DNA of 64,000 nucleotides. Origin: Dicaeum eximium. Its lineage: Eukaryota; Chordata; Aves; Passeriformes; Dicaeidae. Position numbers and translations under genes: made by a program. The notes under the pieces were generated by a model. It searched no databases. It saw only the letters and a program-made list of their open reading frames with translations, and was not told the origin of the DNA. The stretch spans positions 456,655-520,654 of the forward strand of contig VWZP01002576.1 of assembly GCA_013396995.1 (NCBI GenBank). Direction: 5' to 3'. Shown here one piece after another: positions 12,201 through 24,300 of the stretch; the first letter of the stretch is position 1, and every line of letters starts with the position of its first letter.

Positions 12201-15200
12201 AAGACTATTTGCATTGAAGCAGTTCCATAAATAATTGAACTGGTCTTGAAGCCCCACTGGAAGTCTCTAGCATTATGTTAACATAATTTCTGGTAGCAGC
12301 ACAGCATTTTTCAAACTTGTTGGTGCTGATACATGTCAGCAAATCTTAGCCCCTTGTATTTAGTAGTGCCAAATGCTGATGCTCTTCCTCTATGATAACT
12401 AGGAGCTGGATATACAAATATGATTCCCATGTATGGTGAGAGTTATATTAAAAAGAGAAGACAAAGTGTTGTTTAAGAAGCTTAGTGAAAGATGGCATGC
12501 TTATCATCTGTTGATAGAAAGAACTGCAGATAATGAATTCAGAAATAGATACTTGAATTGGACAGTGAACTGAATGCCCTCACCACAACACTTTTGGACT
12601 GCCCTTTTGAGTGCTTTGAGAGGTCATCATTCAGGTGGGAGTAAGAATGAATAGCATTGGATTTTGACACAGACTGCAAGATGAAGAGAATAGGAACACT
12701 TGAAACATCAAGTGTGGCATCTGTTAAGGTTATTCCTTCAAATGTTTCATTGGTCCAGTTTCTCCTCTTAAGTGACATCAGAAGTAAGGTCTGTGTTAGA
12801 ATGACTCTCTTGGTTTTATGATCCCTAAGGTAAAATATGGCCTAATTTATTGACTGACATGAAGAATTTTTACAGCAAGTGTATGAAATAGGTGCTGCTC
12901 ATTTCTTGTTCATGATGTAATTTTGTTACACCCTTTAGAAAATCAAACCTGTTACCAGTTTCTGATAGATTTTATTATTTCTTTATTTTTTAAAATTATT
13001 ATTTCTTTTTTTTTCTGTAAAGTAAAGCTTCCTGAAAGGTAATACTCTTATTAACAGAAGACATAAGGGTCATTAAGTCACTGTGTGATGGAAACAGTTG
13101 AGCCTGATTTTGGAAGTTGTTGGAAGTCCCACATTGTATCTGTAGTTAACGAGTAACTCATCCATATTCCTTTATTGAAAATGTAGATTTATAGCAAAAT
13201 AAAATAAATGGTTGGCAAGTTCTTGACTGTCTGTTACCATACTGGATTATTTTTATTTTTCTAGAGCAAGTACAGTATAAAGTTCCTATAGATAATATTT
13301 TCAATACAAATTTCTGTATTTTCTCATCATGGAAAGTTGTGGCCGAACTTGCTTGAGAAATGTGCACTAGCATTTATAATCTTGTTATGTTAATGTTCTA
13401 AGACTGTAGTAGATTTAAGTGAACCCATTAGCAAGTTCAGATACAGGCATCCAGAGTTAGCTGGTATAACTTTTACCCCTGTTCCTTAGCTTTTTATTGC
13501 CATCTGTCTGGAAGCATTCAGAGGCACCTATTGAACTAGGAAAGACTAAGTACAGGTGTAGAATAGAGATGAAGCTGGAATGTGTTTACTTACTACAGAA
13601 AAAGGTAATGTCCAACTTGTTTACTGCAAAATAGCTTTAGGACTGTTTTTGTTTTAATTACTGCAATCACCTCAGGGAAAAGGAAGATGGAACTATAGAA
13701 GACAGTTTTGAGGTAATTTAGCAGCTTGATGATGCAAAAAGTAGATTCTTATTGGAAAAGGTGTCCCTGTTTCGTTTTGCTAATTCTGCTATTCAGTGAA
13801 TTCTGCAGTGATCTGTTTCAGCTCAGTAACCTGGAAGAAAGCAAATGAAGCAAACCAGAAAATGACTAAGAATTGTCTTTTGCTTGGTTAGTGAGTTGAA
13901 TTGGCCTGCTAAGACAGAGCTGGTGTGAGAGGTGTTAAGAAACTTCATTTTTCAGCAGCAGTGTGTTGTTATGATTAGTAACTCTTGTTACCCTTCAGAG
14001 GGAGGAGACTTGGTACAGCAAAGCTGACTTTTGGATTAATGGTCCAAATATCTAATTTCTTCTGGACCACTGTGCATAGTTTGGGATATGTAGTCTCCTT
14101 CTTCCAGAGTAGTAAGCTTTCTTGTATTGCCATTTTTTAATCTATTTTTTGCACCTTTCTCAAGATAGGCAATTTTTTCTGGGATGAGTGGTGTGTTGCT
14201 TTTTAACTATGCAATTTTTTTTTCTTCCATAAAAGGAACAGGAATAATTTCATACAGCTTGCTGTTACTGTTCTTTGCATCTTCCATTTGGTTATTATTA
14301 ACCTTTTTTTCCACTCTTCTTCCTGTTGGTTAAATGTCTGTGTAGACTTAGGCTTCTGTATTGCCGTTCACCTTTGCTAAGTTTCAGATTTAAAGTCAAA
14401 CAAACGTAAAACCTAAAAACCAAAATAATTAAATATCCTCTTAAAAAATGAGTTGCAACGTGGGTTGCAACTGATGGTAAGGTGTAACAAAACTACCAGT
14501 AGTAGCATTTTACTTTCAGTGCAGTGTATGATTAATGCTCTGTTATCTTCTAACTGGTGTAGATTGATTTTCAAGTTAATTTTTTCCTACTGTTTTGTGT
14601 TACTTTATGCATGTATCAACACAGAGAAGATGTCTGTTCTTATTTATTTTCACTATTTCTGTGTGTGTGTGGGGTGCACTTACGCACCTATTGGCCTATT
14701 TCCAAAACCAGTGATTACATTGGTGTTTACCCTCTGTAGTTGCATAAAGCTGTGCTCTCAGTTTGGCAGTGTTGTCTGTAGTATATCAGAACGGGTTTCC
14801 TTTTGCAGCCTTCGTTTGATCCACTGCGGTTTTCACCTTGAGTTTAACGAGGGAAATTGGCTGGTGTGGCTTTCTTTATGCCATACATCTGCTCTTGTCT
14901 TCTTTATCTCTTCACTAAACTGGTTTTTTTAGGTCTGTGCTTGTAACCAGATATATTATGCTGTCTACTTCCACCTAATTTTTCTACTTCCCCTTACTGA
15001 TACCTACATTTTAAGCTTTCAGAAAGCTTTTTCTTGAGGTGAAGCAAGATATTCTCTACAGTGCACAGTACAAAAAGTCTTGATATAATCATAAACTGTC
15101 ATGAAGACAGTCTGTCTTTTGGCTTTCATATTTATTTAAACGTGGGTGTTCTGTACTGCTCACTTAGTAATGATAACCATTGTTTTATTTTGAACATACT

Positions 15201-16940
15201 CTGTTTCTTATTTTCAGTTCTGTTTCTTTAGGGGTCCTAATATTAATGGTTTTTTAAATGTTTTTGGTATCCTACTCAGAATGATGTGCACTTTATTTTG
15301 AATTGTTACTGTTGAACCTTAGCATTAAGTATAAGAGAGCACATTTTTTCCCACTCACTTTGCTGTTATGTAGCATTGGATTTAATCTGCTACATTTTTT
15401 ATTCCAGTTGTCCTGTAGAGTCTCAATCTGTACTAACATTTCACAGTTTTCATAAGTATTGTTTACTGCAGCCTTAGTGTTCATAGTTTAGTTTCTGTTT
15501 TGCTTTGTTGACTGAATTTGTAAAGCTGTTTTCAGTTTGTCTCTAGTAAATAACATACCTTAACATTTATCATTAACAAAGACTTTGTTAGGTAGACGTA
15601 GTCATTCCCAGGTTAGGGAATTGATCTGTGCATTTGATTGTGCTAAAATAAGTTAAATTGAGAGGTAATGTCTTTTGAGAAAACTTCATGAATATCTTGA
15701 AGTCCAGTTTTGTTCTTGTTGTTCTTGGTATTTCATTGACATGTTTCTAAAAGCATAACCAAAAAACATCTTCTCCCTTGCAACCTTTTGTCCTTCATGT
15801 TCTTAACCAGGTGTACAATAGTGTTAAAAGTAAATTATTTAATAAAGAAGAGATTGTTTACTTAGAGCTGTTTGTTTGTTAAGGTCGGGGTATGAATCTG
15901 TAAAATTAGAGTTGTCTTTTGATTCCATTTCTTTTCAAGAATGGAAAGAGATAAGAAACTGAATTTACTTCCTGGTTTTACTAATTACTTGTACTTCTCT
16001 GAGATCAAACGTCAGTTCACTGACTTTTGGCAGAAACAATGTAAATTTTAGTAAGTTTCTCCAATGCAAACTGTCTTGTTCACAATTTGAAATAATTGGG
16101 TGAAGTCATAGTAAATAAGAGAAGCAGGTTGCTTAAATACACTGGTTTCTTAATTTCATTGCAGAATGTTCTTCTGTAGTGATATCAATTAAAAACTTTA
16201 ATTTAGGATCTCCTCCCAGTACAGGAAGTTGGGAGGAAGTGACAAGATGCTTCATTATGCGGTCAGGAATATCTTCATGTTTCCTTTTAATTTCAGTACT
16301 GACCTACAGGAGACGTATTGCAGGTGACAGAGATTATTCCCAAAAATGTTGTGGTGGGTTTATTTATTATATATTTTTTAAAATTTGCTCTTTGAGGATG
16401 AGTTGGGGGATCATGAGAGACACCTAAATGGAGTGCAGCGCTCCCAGTGTTCAGTCTCCTTTTGAAGTGCACAGCTGCAATTTGCAGTTCAGTGTTAAAC
16501 TATTTTTGTCAAAGTTTTTAGAGGAATCATAATAGTTGATACCAAGGCTGCTACTTCTCAAAGCTGAGAAAATATACCAGCTAAGATGTTTTCATTTGAT
16601 ATTGGCCACAGTCATGAGGGAAACTAATAGAATATTACTCATGTAAACTTTCCCTGTCAAACTAAAATGTATCCACCATGCATCCAGGCTGTTTTGAATA
16701 GTAATTATAACCAGTGTTACTGGTTGTATTTCTAGTTCTTCACTACATTGTATGGAGCTTTATAGACTTGACCCAGAGTGCTGTTTGGTACTTCCAAGAG
16801 CACTCTATGGTGCGATAGTGTGCTTCCATGCTCTGTAGGAAAATCACATTGAAATGAGTTCTGAAAGTATCAGAGGACCCCAAAAATCTCTTCTGTGTTT
16901 TTCTGTGGGGCTTTTTTTATGTTTGTTTGGGTTTCGTTTT

Positions 16941-16990
16941 GTTTTGTTTTTTTTTTTTTTTTTNNNNTTTTTTTTTTGTTGTTGTTTTCC
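16941..16990. repeat. Poly-T / TTTTG simple repeat containing an assembly gap
   Basis: TTTTG units run into a T tract (16947-16963), then four N at 16964-16967, then more T to 16977 and GTT units. The N block is unresolved sequence in a homopolymer, so the true tract length is unknown. It could be the decayed tail of an antisense retroelement, but no body is recognisable beside it. Confidence 0.9.
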
Positions 16991-19900
16991 AGTGTGCAAT
17001 GTAATTGAAAGCAGTCAAGCTCCTTACCAGATGTTCTGCAGGTCTAGTGGCAGGAAGGGATTGCCTATTTACCGTTTGCTTTTTTCGTTATCTTTCAAAG
17101 ATGATTAAAAAAAAAAAAAATTTGCCCTGCGGACCATATGTGAGAACAGGTGAAAGAGAAGAGTTAAAGGGACAGAAAGTAAAAGAAAATGGAAGCCTTA
17201 AAGGCTTTCAGGTTTTAGCTCCTTTTTTACTCAAAGCTTATAAAAACCAGTCTAGAATGCTAGAATGTTAATTGGAGGAAAGAAATGAAACTTTTCTTCT
17301 CCAGCTCAACACAGTATGCATGAAAATTTTATTTCCCTTCTGGTAATGTAGCCTCAGCTTTATACCATTAGTGGTTGTGCATGGCTGGGATTTAATGAGC
17401 GATGGTTCATCTGCTTGGGTGGAATATAGTTCTGGCAATTAATGTTGGAAGCAGTAATGTAAGCTGGTGTGTAGTTGAGGCCTCATCTTAGTTCCATTTT
17501 GATACCCTGTATTTAAAGCTGAAATACATCTTAGCATATGGGGGCATGGAATAGTTAGCAGGGATGGAGAGAGAGAGGGAAGGGCAGGGAGGGGTGTTTC
17601 TGTGGGATGTTTGGTGTTTTGTGTGTTTTACTAAGGAGGTGGTTCTCCTTAAGATGTGTAAGATAAACCATGAAACAAAATTAAAATAGTGACATTTTAG
17701 GCAGGCTGGCAGAGGTGATGTTATCTTCCACTGTGGTATCTGGTACCAAACACCATGACACTGAAAAGAAATACACTATTAACATGGTACCAAGTAACTC
17801 TCGTATTTCTAGTGCATAAATTGAAATCCTTTTTCAGTCATTTAGAGTATGGGTGTGTTCCTGAAGAAATGGATAAATTATGTAATGCAAAGCTGCAGAT
17901 ATGATCTCTGAAATGTGCTGTCTTATCATTTATATTTTAAATACCTCTGATACAACTTGTGATTAAGTTTGCATTATACATTCCACTAAATGGCCTCTTT
18001 AACTTCTGCTGCTTTAACTTCACAGAACTACCTGAAGAACTAACTTCTCATGCCAGGTGTGTGGTTTAGGCTTCAGTTAAAGCAGTGAAAAGCTTTTCAA
18101 GAATGAACATGGTCAAAAAAGTCCCAGTATTTTAAAACAAAATGCACTTAAATTTTTTTCTGAGAGGTTGCTAAAGCGAGTAATTTTGTCTGGAAATCTG
18201 CCTAGATTTAAATGAGATAGTGTGTTTGGATTTGAGCACTTAAGTTTGAGCACAGAAAAGTTATCCTGCTGGGTGTGTGCTGTACCTCCATGCAGTCTCC
18301 TTTACTGAGCTGTCTTATAAGGCAGGGATGCTTTAGTCCAACCTGAGAAAGCCATGTAATTGCTGTTACGGGTTTCTGTGATTTGGGAATGGACTGAGTT
18401 TCCTGTGTTGTAAACAAAAACATGGCCTTCTTCTGAAATTTCAACTTTCATGAAGGAATTGTTTCTTAGACAGGAAGATACTGTGTTGGAGCACAATAGT
18501 CTGGAGGTGTAGCCATCCTTCATGGTTTGTGGACTCTTTGGAAGAATACAGTGATAATAAGGCTGGATGAAAACTAGGACTAACTAAAGAAATGAAGAAT
18601 TGTATCTTCCATAGGTGGAAAATGGGACTTGAGTGTGGAGAAAACAGTTTGGGAGTAGGAGAAGGTTTGAGATGAGGAAAACAAAATGTGTGTGTCTGCT
18701 AAAGGAAACTTTTCCAGAGCCTGGAGTAAACCCAAAGTTTTGGAGTCTTGCCATGTCTTTGCTGTCAGGAAATATCTGTGAAACCCAGAGGCAAATTGTC
18801 TCTTTCCTCCTATGCTGTGGGACAGTATCTTCTTCTGCTGTCATTTAATACCTTATTTCATGTGGCAGAGGTTTTTGGATGGAAAAATGCCAGCCTTAGC
18901 TGACTGGTTGAATTTAGCAAGTTACCAGATAGGAGCACAGTTGTTTTGTGGCAGTAAAAGTGATCCATGAGATGCACACAGATGAGAACTTTCAGGCATG
19001 CTTGTTTTAGAAGAGTGATGTTTCTGATACTGGGGGAGTCTCAGGCAGCAGTTCTCTGAAGCATTACTAGGTTTTTTTGTTTGGTCATGTCTTGAGTATC
19101 ATAGGGAAAATACCACATCTTTCATTGCTTTATAGTGTTCATGAGATTGTTCATAAAGGTCTACTTCCCAGCAGAGTGCGATTCAGACTTTTTAGAAAAT
19201 GCCTCCTGGTGTTGAACAAGCAAATGTTTACTTAGACAATAAGATATAGACCAAAACAGTGTCTATTTATTTACTTGGAAAGAAGCGTGGGGCTTATTGT
19301 TGAGGGATGGCATTTTATTGATGTGGTGTCAAGGCAGGGCCTAAATATGTAGTAATAGCAATAATTGTTACTGATTAGTAATTGAGGATTAGAAGTCTGA
19401 AGAGTTATTTCAGTTAATAATGGCAATTTTTTTGCTATTTTGGAACCAAGAGTATATGATAATATTGTCATAGTTCCCAGGACAGTTACATTGTGCAACT
19501 CTAAAAATATTAGTAGTGGTTTATCAAGGAATAGTCACCTCTTCACATTCCTGAAGAGTGTGCAATTGTTGTTTTTTGAGGAAAGGCTGTGGTTTTGTTT
19601 TATTAGGTTTTGTTAGAGTCTACATAACCATGCCACTTGGAATCTCCTGTCAAACAGCCTAAGTTACCTATGTACTTTTACAAGGATATCTCAAGGTAGT
19701 TCAGACTTGTACTGGCCCAAATACTCTGAGGGCCATTTTGACTCTGCCTGCCTCACCTGTCCAGGCAGATCTGCCTAATGGGGGACTGATGTTATATCCA
19801 AGTCAAATACTCTGTGTAAAATGAAAAAGAAGGATGATTAGAAGCCTCAACCTAGGCTGTTTTATTCTGGTTACTTCTAGAGTAGTACCACTAACCAAAT

Positions 19901-20482
19901 AGTTGTGTTTATGTAGTAGGCAGGCCAGCTGTATTGTCATTGTGAGTGAAAGCGCTGTTATGGTTGATGGGGTGAGCTGGTTCTGTCTTGGTTGAAATGA
20001 GAATCCACCTAATAGAGCAGGTAGCACTGCAGTTTTTGAAAAGCAGGTATCTGTTTGTCATGTAAAGGAGCAAAAAGAATGTGACTCTACTCAGACCCAT
20101 GAGAGTCAATGGGATTTTGTGATAGTATAAAAATACTCTTAATAGAGTGGTTTTTTTGAAGAGTTTTCTTTTTTCTTGACAGAAACAACTTTGTAACATG
20201 GTCTAAGTAGGTTTTAACATACTCAACTGCAGTTAAGTTGAACATTCCATTCACTATGTGGAATTTAAAAAAACAGAACAAAACAGGATAAATAACAGTT
20301 AATACCTTTCACTGCAGGAAAAGAAATGTAAGTAGCAATGTTCTTATTTCTCACTTTGTCAGAGGGTGATGACGGTAGCTGTAGTTGATTCCCTAGGGTT
20401 TTGCTGGCTCTGCATGTTTAGGAAGTGTTAGTTGCTTTGCTGATTTCCTGCTGGTTGGTAATGTGTTGAGTCAGATGGCTGA

Positions 20483-20550
20483 ACTAATGTGTGGTACAAA
20501 AGGATGGATAACAATTAGATTAGTATACTAATATGTCACTACATTTTAAC
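20483..20550 (+). promoter_or_regulatory. Two adjacent QKI-type RNA response motifs
   Basis: ACTAAT (20483) with TAAC (20509) at the maximum spacing of 20, then ACTAAT (20527) with TAAC (20547) at spacing 14. Both are on the sense strand of QKI intron 1. Binding is not demonstrated. Confidence 0.3.
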
Positions 20551-21231
20551 TTATGTTCAAGTCTGAAAAAATACTCAGCTTTAGTAAAAATGACAATTAC
20601 CAACAGCCTACTTTTTTAACCTTGAATTTAGGTCTCAGTCATGTGAGATTTAGTTTGATTGTTGCCAGGTTTCACTTCCCTGGAGAACCACGTTCACATA
20701 GGTATATTTATCTTTTAGCAGATTGTTGAGGTGTATGTATTTCAGTGAATTCAGGCACACCTTTTTTTTTTCTCTACATTGATGAAAAATGATCAGCTTT
20801 TCAAAGCTGACTGGTTTTCTTAATCACTTCAACATGATATTGAAGTTGTTTAACAGTTGTAATGGAGGAATTCAGTGGCAATATTTAAGTAGTTGTTTTT
20901 TTTGTATGTATTGCGTAGCATACCTACAACCATTTTTAAACTCCTTTCAACACCTTGGGTAAAGTATTTAATGACATTACTAAAATGTTTTACTAGTTAT
21001 ATTTCTCATAGATAAATTTTTCTCACTTTTCTCGTTTTTCTTGTGTTTATATAATCAATTACAATTTGCAATAAGTTAAAACCTGTTCCTATTAGCGTAT
21101 GCATTGTTCCTAATATATTTTTTAATCATGTTTTGACAACCTTCTTTTAATCAGTTCTACTTTTGGCACAGCTATTGCCACTTTGTTTTAGCTTATACCT
21201 TGAAGAGCTTTTCTAGGAGTACCTATTTCCT

Positions 21232-21297
21232 AGAGTTATAGAATGGTTTTGGTTGGAGGGACCTTAAAGATCATCTAGTTCCAACTTCTCTGCCATG
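21232..21297 (-). mobile_element. CR1 LINE 3' terminal fragment, antisense
   Basis: Read on the + strand, 'atagaatggttttggttgga', 'gggaccttaaagatcatcta' and 'gttccaacttctctgccatg' are the reverse complement of the CR1 3' terminus. The copy keeps only about 66 bases from the 3' end, so it is a heavily 5'-truncated insertion on the - strand. Confidence 0.85.
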
Positions 21298-22475
21298 TTT
21301 TAACCAAATTTCTTTAGTTAAATTTTATGCAGAGTATTCCATGGGAAATAGAACTTAGCATTGCTGTTTCTTGAGCGCTCTTAGAATTACTGTGTTAGTT
21401 TAGTGCTGTCTGTCTGTGGTAAATGTGTCATATGTTTTACGGACTTCCATGCTGTTTTTAAAAAGTTCTTCAATGTGTTTGAAACATAGCATAAGTAATA
21501 AAAATGGGGCTAATGTATCTGGGTGGAATATTTACTGTAGAACTAAATTTTGGAGTGTTTTCCTGCATGAGTACATGTTTGGTTATTCTGTATCGAACTC
21601 GAGTTTTCAGGTGTGTTGCATGTGTATAATCTTCTAGCACAGGTGAGTAATACTTAATTGAGGATTGTAGTTTGGTCAGCTATGTTGTCAAATTTCTTAA
21701 GCTAGGACATTGGTTATCTATTTGGTTAAGTAGAGATTGGGATTAAGTAGAGATCTTGTTTATGCACGGACTAACTCTGGGAAGTTTTCCAATACTTAAC
21801 AGTTAATTTGAAGTTGCACAATGCATCTTTGCAGTGTAATTTATATCAGAGCAGTGCAATAGTTAATGTATTTAATGTTGTGGGCAGCTACCTTGTCAGT
21901 GCTGGTACCTGTCAGCCAAAAATGGTTACTTTCTTAGTCTTGTGAATAAAATGCTGACTGAACTAGGTAGGGCAGCATTTACAGCAATGCTGTGTGATGG
22001 GGAGCAGTGTGTATAAAGGCAGGATTGTGTTGCTGTTGTACGTGATCAGCTAAGGAAAAGTAAATTGGGAGTGAGAGGCACTAGTCAGTCCTATTCAGAT
22101 GGATTAGGTTCCAGTTGAAGTGATGAAAGCTGTCAGGTCAGCCTCTTATGAAATTGTACTTCAGAAATAGATACAGAAAGACATTTCTTACAAGTACTGG
22201 AATAGCTTTGTTTTGACATGCTAGCAGGTTAAAATTGGAAATGTTCACTTTATTAACTAAGTCAATTATCTCTAGGTATGCTTGCTTTCTCACATTTTGG
22301 TGTTTCTTATAGTGTTAGGTAAATTCTTCAGCTGATAACCAACAATCAGTTTGTTTAGATGTCACAGATACAAACCCTATAGTGCCTAAATACAAGTTTT
22401 TATGATTATAAAGTGTTTTCATCAGTATCTCAGTGACAGTATAGTTTTTTATATATTATTTTAATAAAGAACACG

Positions 22476-22545
22476 TAATGTTAATACTTTACAACTAATG
22501 AGCTAATAATGACTAATTTTTTTTTCTCTCCTTTATCTCATTAAG
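22476..22545 (+). promoter_or_regulatory. ACTAAT/TAAT cluster ending in a splice-acceptor-like sequence
   Basis: TAAT at 22476 and 22482, ACTAAT at 22494, overlapping TAATs at 22504-22510 and ACTAAT at 22512-22517 sit within 42 bases. The last one is followed at once by a pyrimidine-rich tract (22517-22542) and AG at 22544-22545, matching branch point, tract and acceptor spacing. No clear donor follows, so an exon is not called. Confidence 0.35.
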
Positions 22546-23970
22546 CATGTAGGGTATGGTCCAGACATCTAGTGATTTTCAATGTATCCAGTGATCACTG
22601 TGTGCATAAACTGTAGAAGATTCAGTTTTGTGATGCAGAAATACATAAAAAACTGTGGAAAAATGGACAGAACAGAGGAGGATATACAGCTTTGCTTCCC
22701 AACATTTCCTGAAGTACTTTCCATAAGCAACCAAGTTTTGTGTTTCTTCAGATTGCCTTTGTATGTTAAAATGTATGAAATTTACTTTGGCCTTAAAACA
22801 ATTAGTGAAAGAGAGAAGGTTCACATAACATGACTGTATTAGTTAATAGGTAGTTATTTTTGGGTGGTCATGAAAGAAAAAAAAAAAACCCTCAATCCTT
22901 TCATACAAAAGACAAAGAGTACATTAACCAATGGAATGCTTTCTTGTAATTGCTGACTGTGGAGGATCATTGTGGATGGTTCCCAAAGACTGAGAAAATA
23001 ACTCTGCATGTACTCTAGGTTGCTCTTTGGAATTAGTGAGCCTTAAGGTGCCCCCTTGAATACAGGAAAGAAAATGGTGCTGCTGTGTAGTTTTCAAGTG
23101 GAGTTTTTTTAGTAGTTTTTACTTCTCAGTTCCACGAATAAGCAATTCTAAAGTTTAGGTAACTCAGTTGTAGTTTTAAAGTACAAAACTCATTATTTAG
23201 AAGGGTCTATGCCACAAATTCATTCAAGTTAGTTTTGTTTGTTTTAAAGGTTGTAAATTAGTGTCTTGCCCTTTACTTTTATGAACTTCTTGCACTTATT
23301 GACAGAATAGTATAGTGTGGGATTTCCAGGTGATTCTAATATTAATTAGGCTGTTCTGTTCTGAAGTACTCAGTATACATTTTGGGATAGTCTTCTTCTG
23401 GCTTTACTGGAGAGGTTCCTGTTACATAACTTCATAGTTGCTGAACGTAAATACACTATTTCATGTGCAGAAGGTACCTGTGGAAGATGGACAGCAATTG
23501 ATTCTGGTGTGAAGGGAGCATGGGTTTGTGTGTGGCTAGAGAAGGTCCAATGCAGACCAGTCCATCTACATTGCTCACAAAGATCAATTTCAAAAAAAGA
23601 CAGTAAACTCAGGTAACCTTTTTTGTAAGAAAATACCCACCTGAGGGTATTTCACAGAAGAAAACCATAGAAGTTCTGTCCGAGCTGATACTGTCAAGCT
23701 GATGGTTTAAAGTGTGCCAAGTAACACCATTGTTTAAATCTCATAGCGTGGATGGCTGCTTTCTTTAATCTTTCTGGTGATTAGTAGTTCACACAGAGTA
23801 GTATTACTGCAGATTCTCCTACATTTAAGATATTCAAGTTGCTTATAATTATGGTTACCTGACAAACATTTGATTTATGCTGCTGGGTATGGAAAGAAAA
23901 ACAATCAGACAAGAACTCTGAATTGCTCTAGATGCTTCATGTACATTTAGCGGTGCTACTTGTACCTGGG

Positions 23971-24300
23971 GGAGAACTTGAGGAGCTCTGGAGTGGGTCC
24001 AGAGGGCAGCAGAGCTGGTGAAGGCTCTGGAGCAGAAGTCCTCCAGAGGAAGATCAGCTGAGGGAGCTAGGGGTGTTTAGCCTTGAGAAAAGGAGGCTCA
24101 GGGAGACCTTGTTGCTCCCTAAAGGAGAGTGTAGCCAGGTGGGGCTTGGCCTCTTCTCCCAGGCAGCCAGAGATGGGTGAAGAGGACATAGTTTAAGGAC
24201 GTGGCATTTAATGCTGTGGTCTGGTTGATGTGTTGGTGTGTTTGTTCACAGATTAGACTGGATCTCTGAAGGCTTTTCCAACCTAGTTGGTTCTATTATT
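23971..24300 (+). mobile_element. CR1 LINE fragment, sense orientation, internally deleted
   Basis: CR1-like blocks appear in order: 'cttgaggagctctggagtgg', 'gctgagggagctaggggtg', 'ttagccttgagaaaaggagg', 'ctcagggagacc', 'cttctcccaggcagcc', then after about 24185 a jump to near the 3' end ('gactggatctctgaaggc', 'cttttccaacctagttgg', 'ttctattatt'). The intervening CR1 part with the 'ttaggaa..ttcttc' and 'gaacaggctgcccag' blocks is absent, so the copy has an internal deletion. It is diverged and non-coding. Boundaries are approximate. Confidence 0.85.

Noticed and set aside
14453..14932. Longest open frame (159 codons, + strand)
   Set aside because: The translation is rich in Cys, Phe, Leu and Ser as expected from T-rich DNA, has no recognisable domain, and lies within QKI intron 1.
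21601..21652. Good donor-like sequence CACAG/GTGAGTAA at 21639-21648
   Set aside because: No convincing acceptor upstream at exon-like distance; single donor-like motifs are common in long introns.
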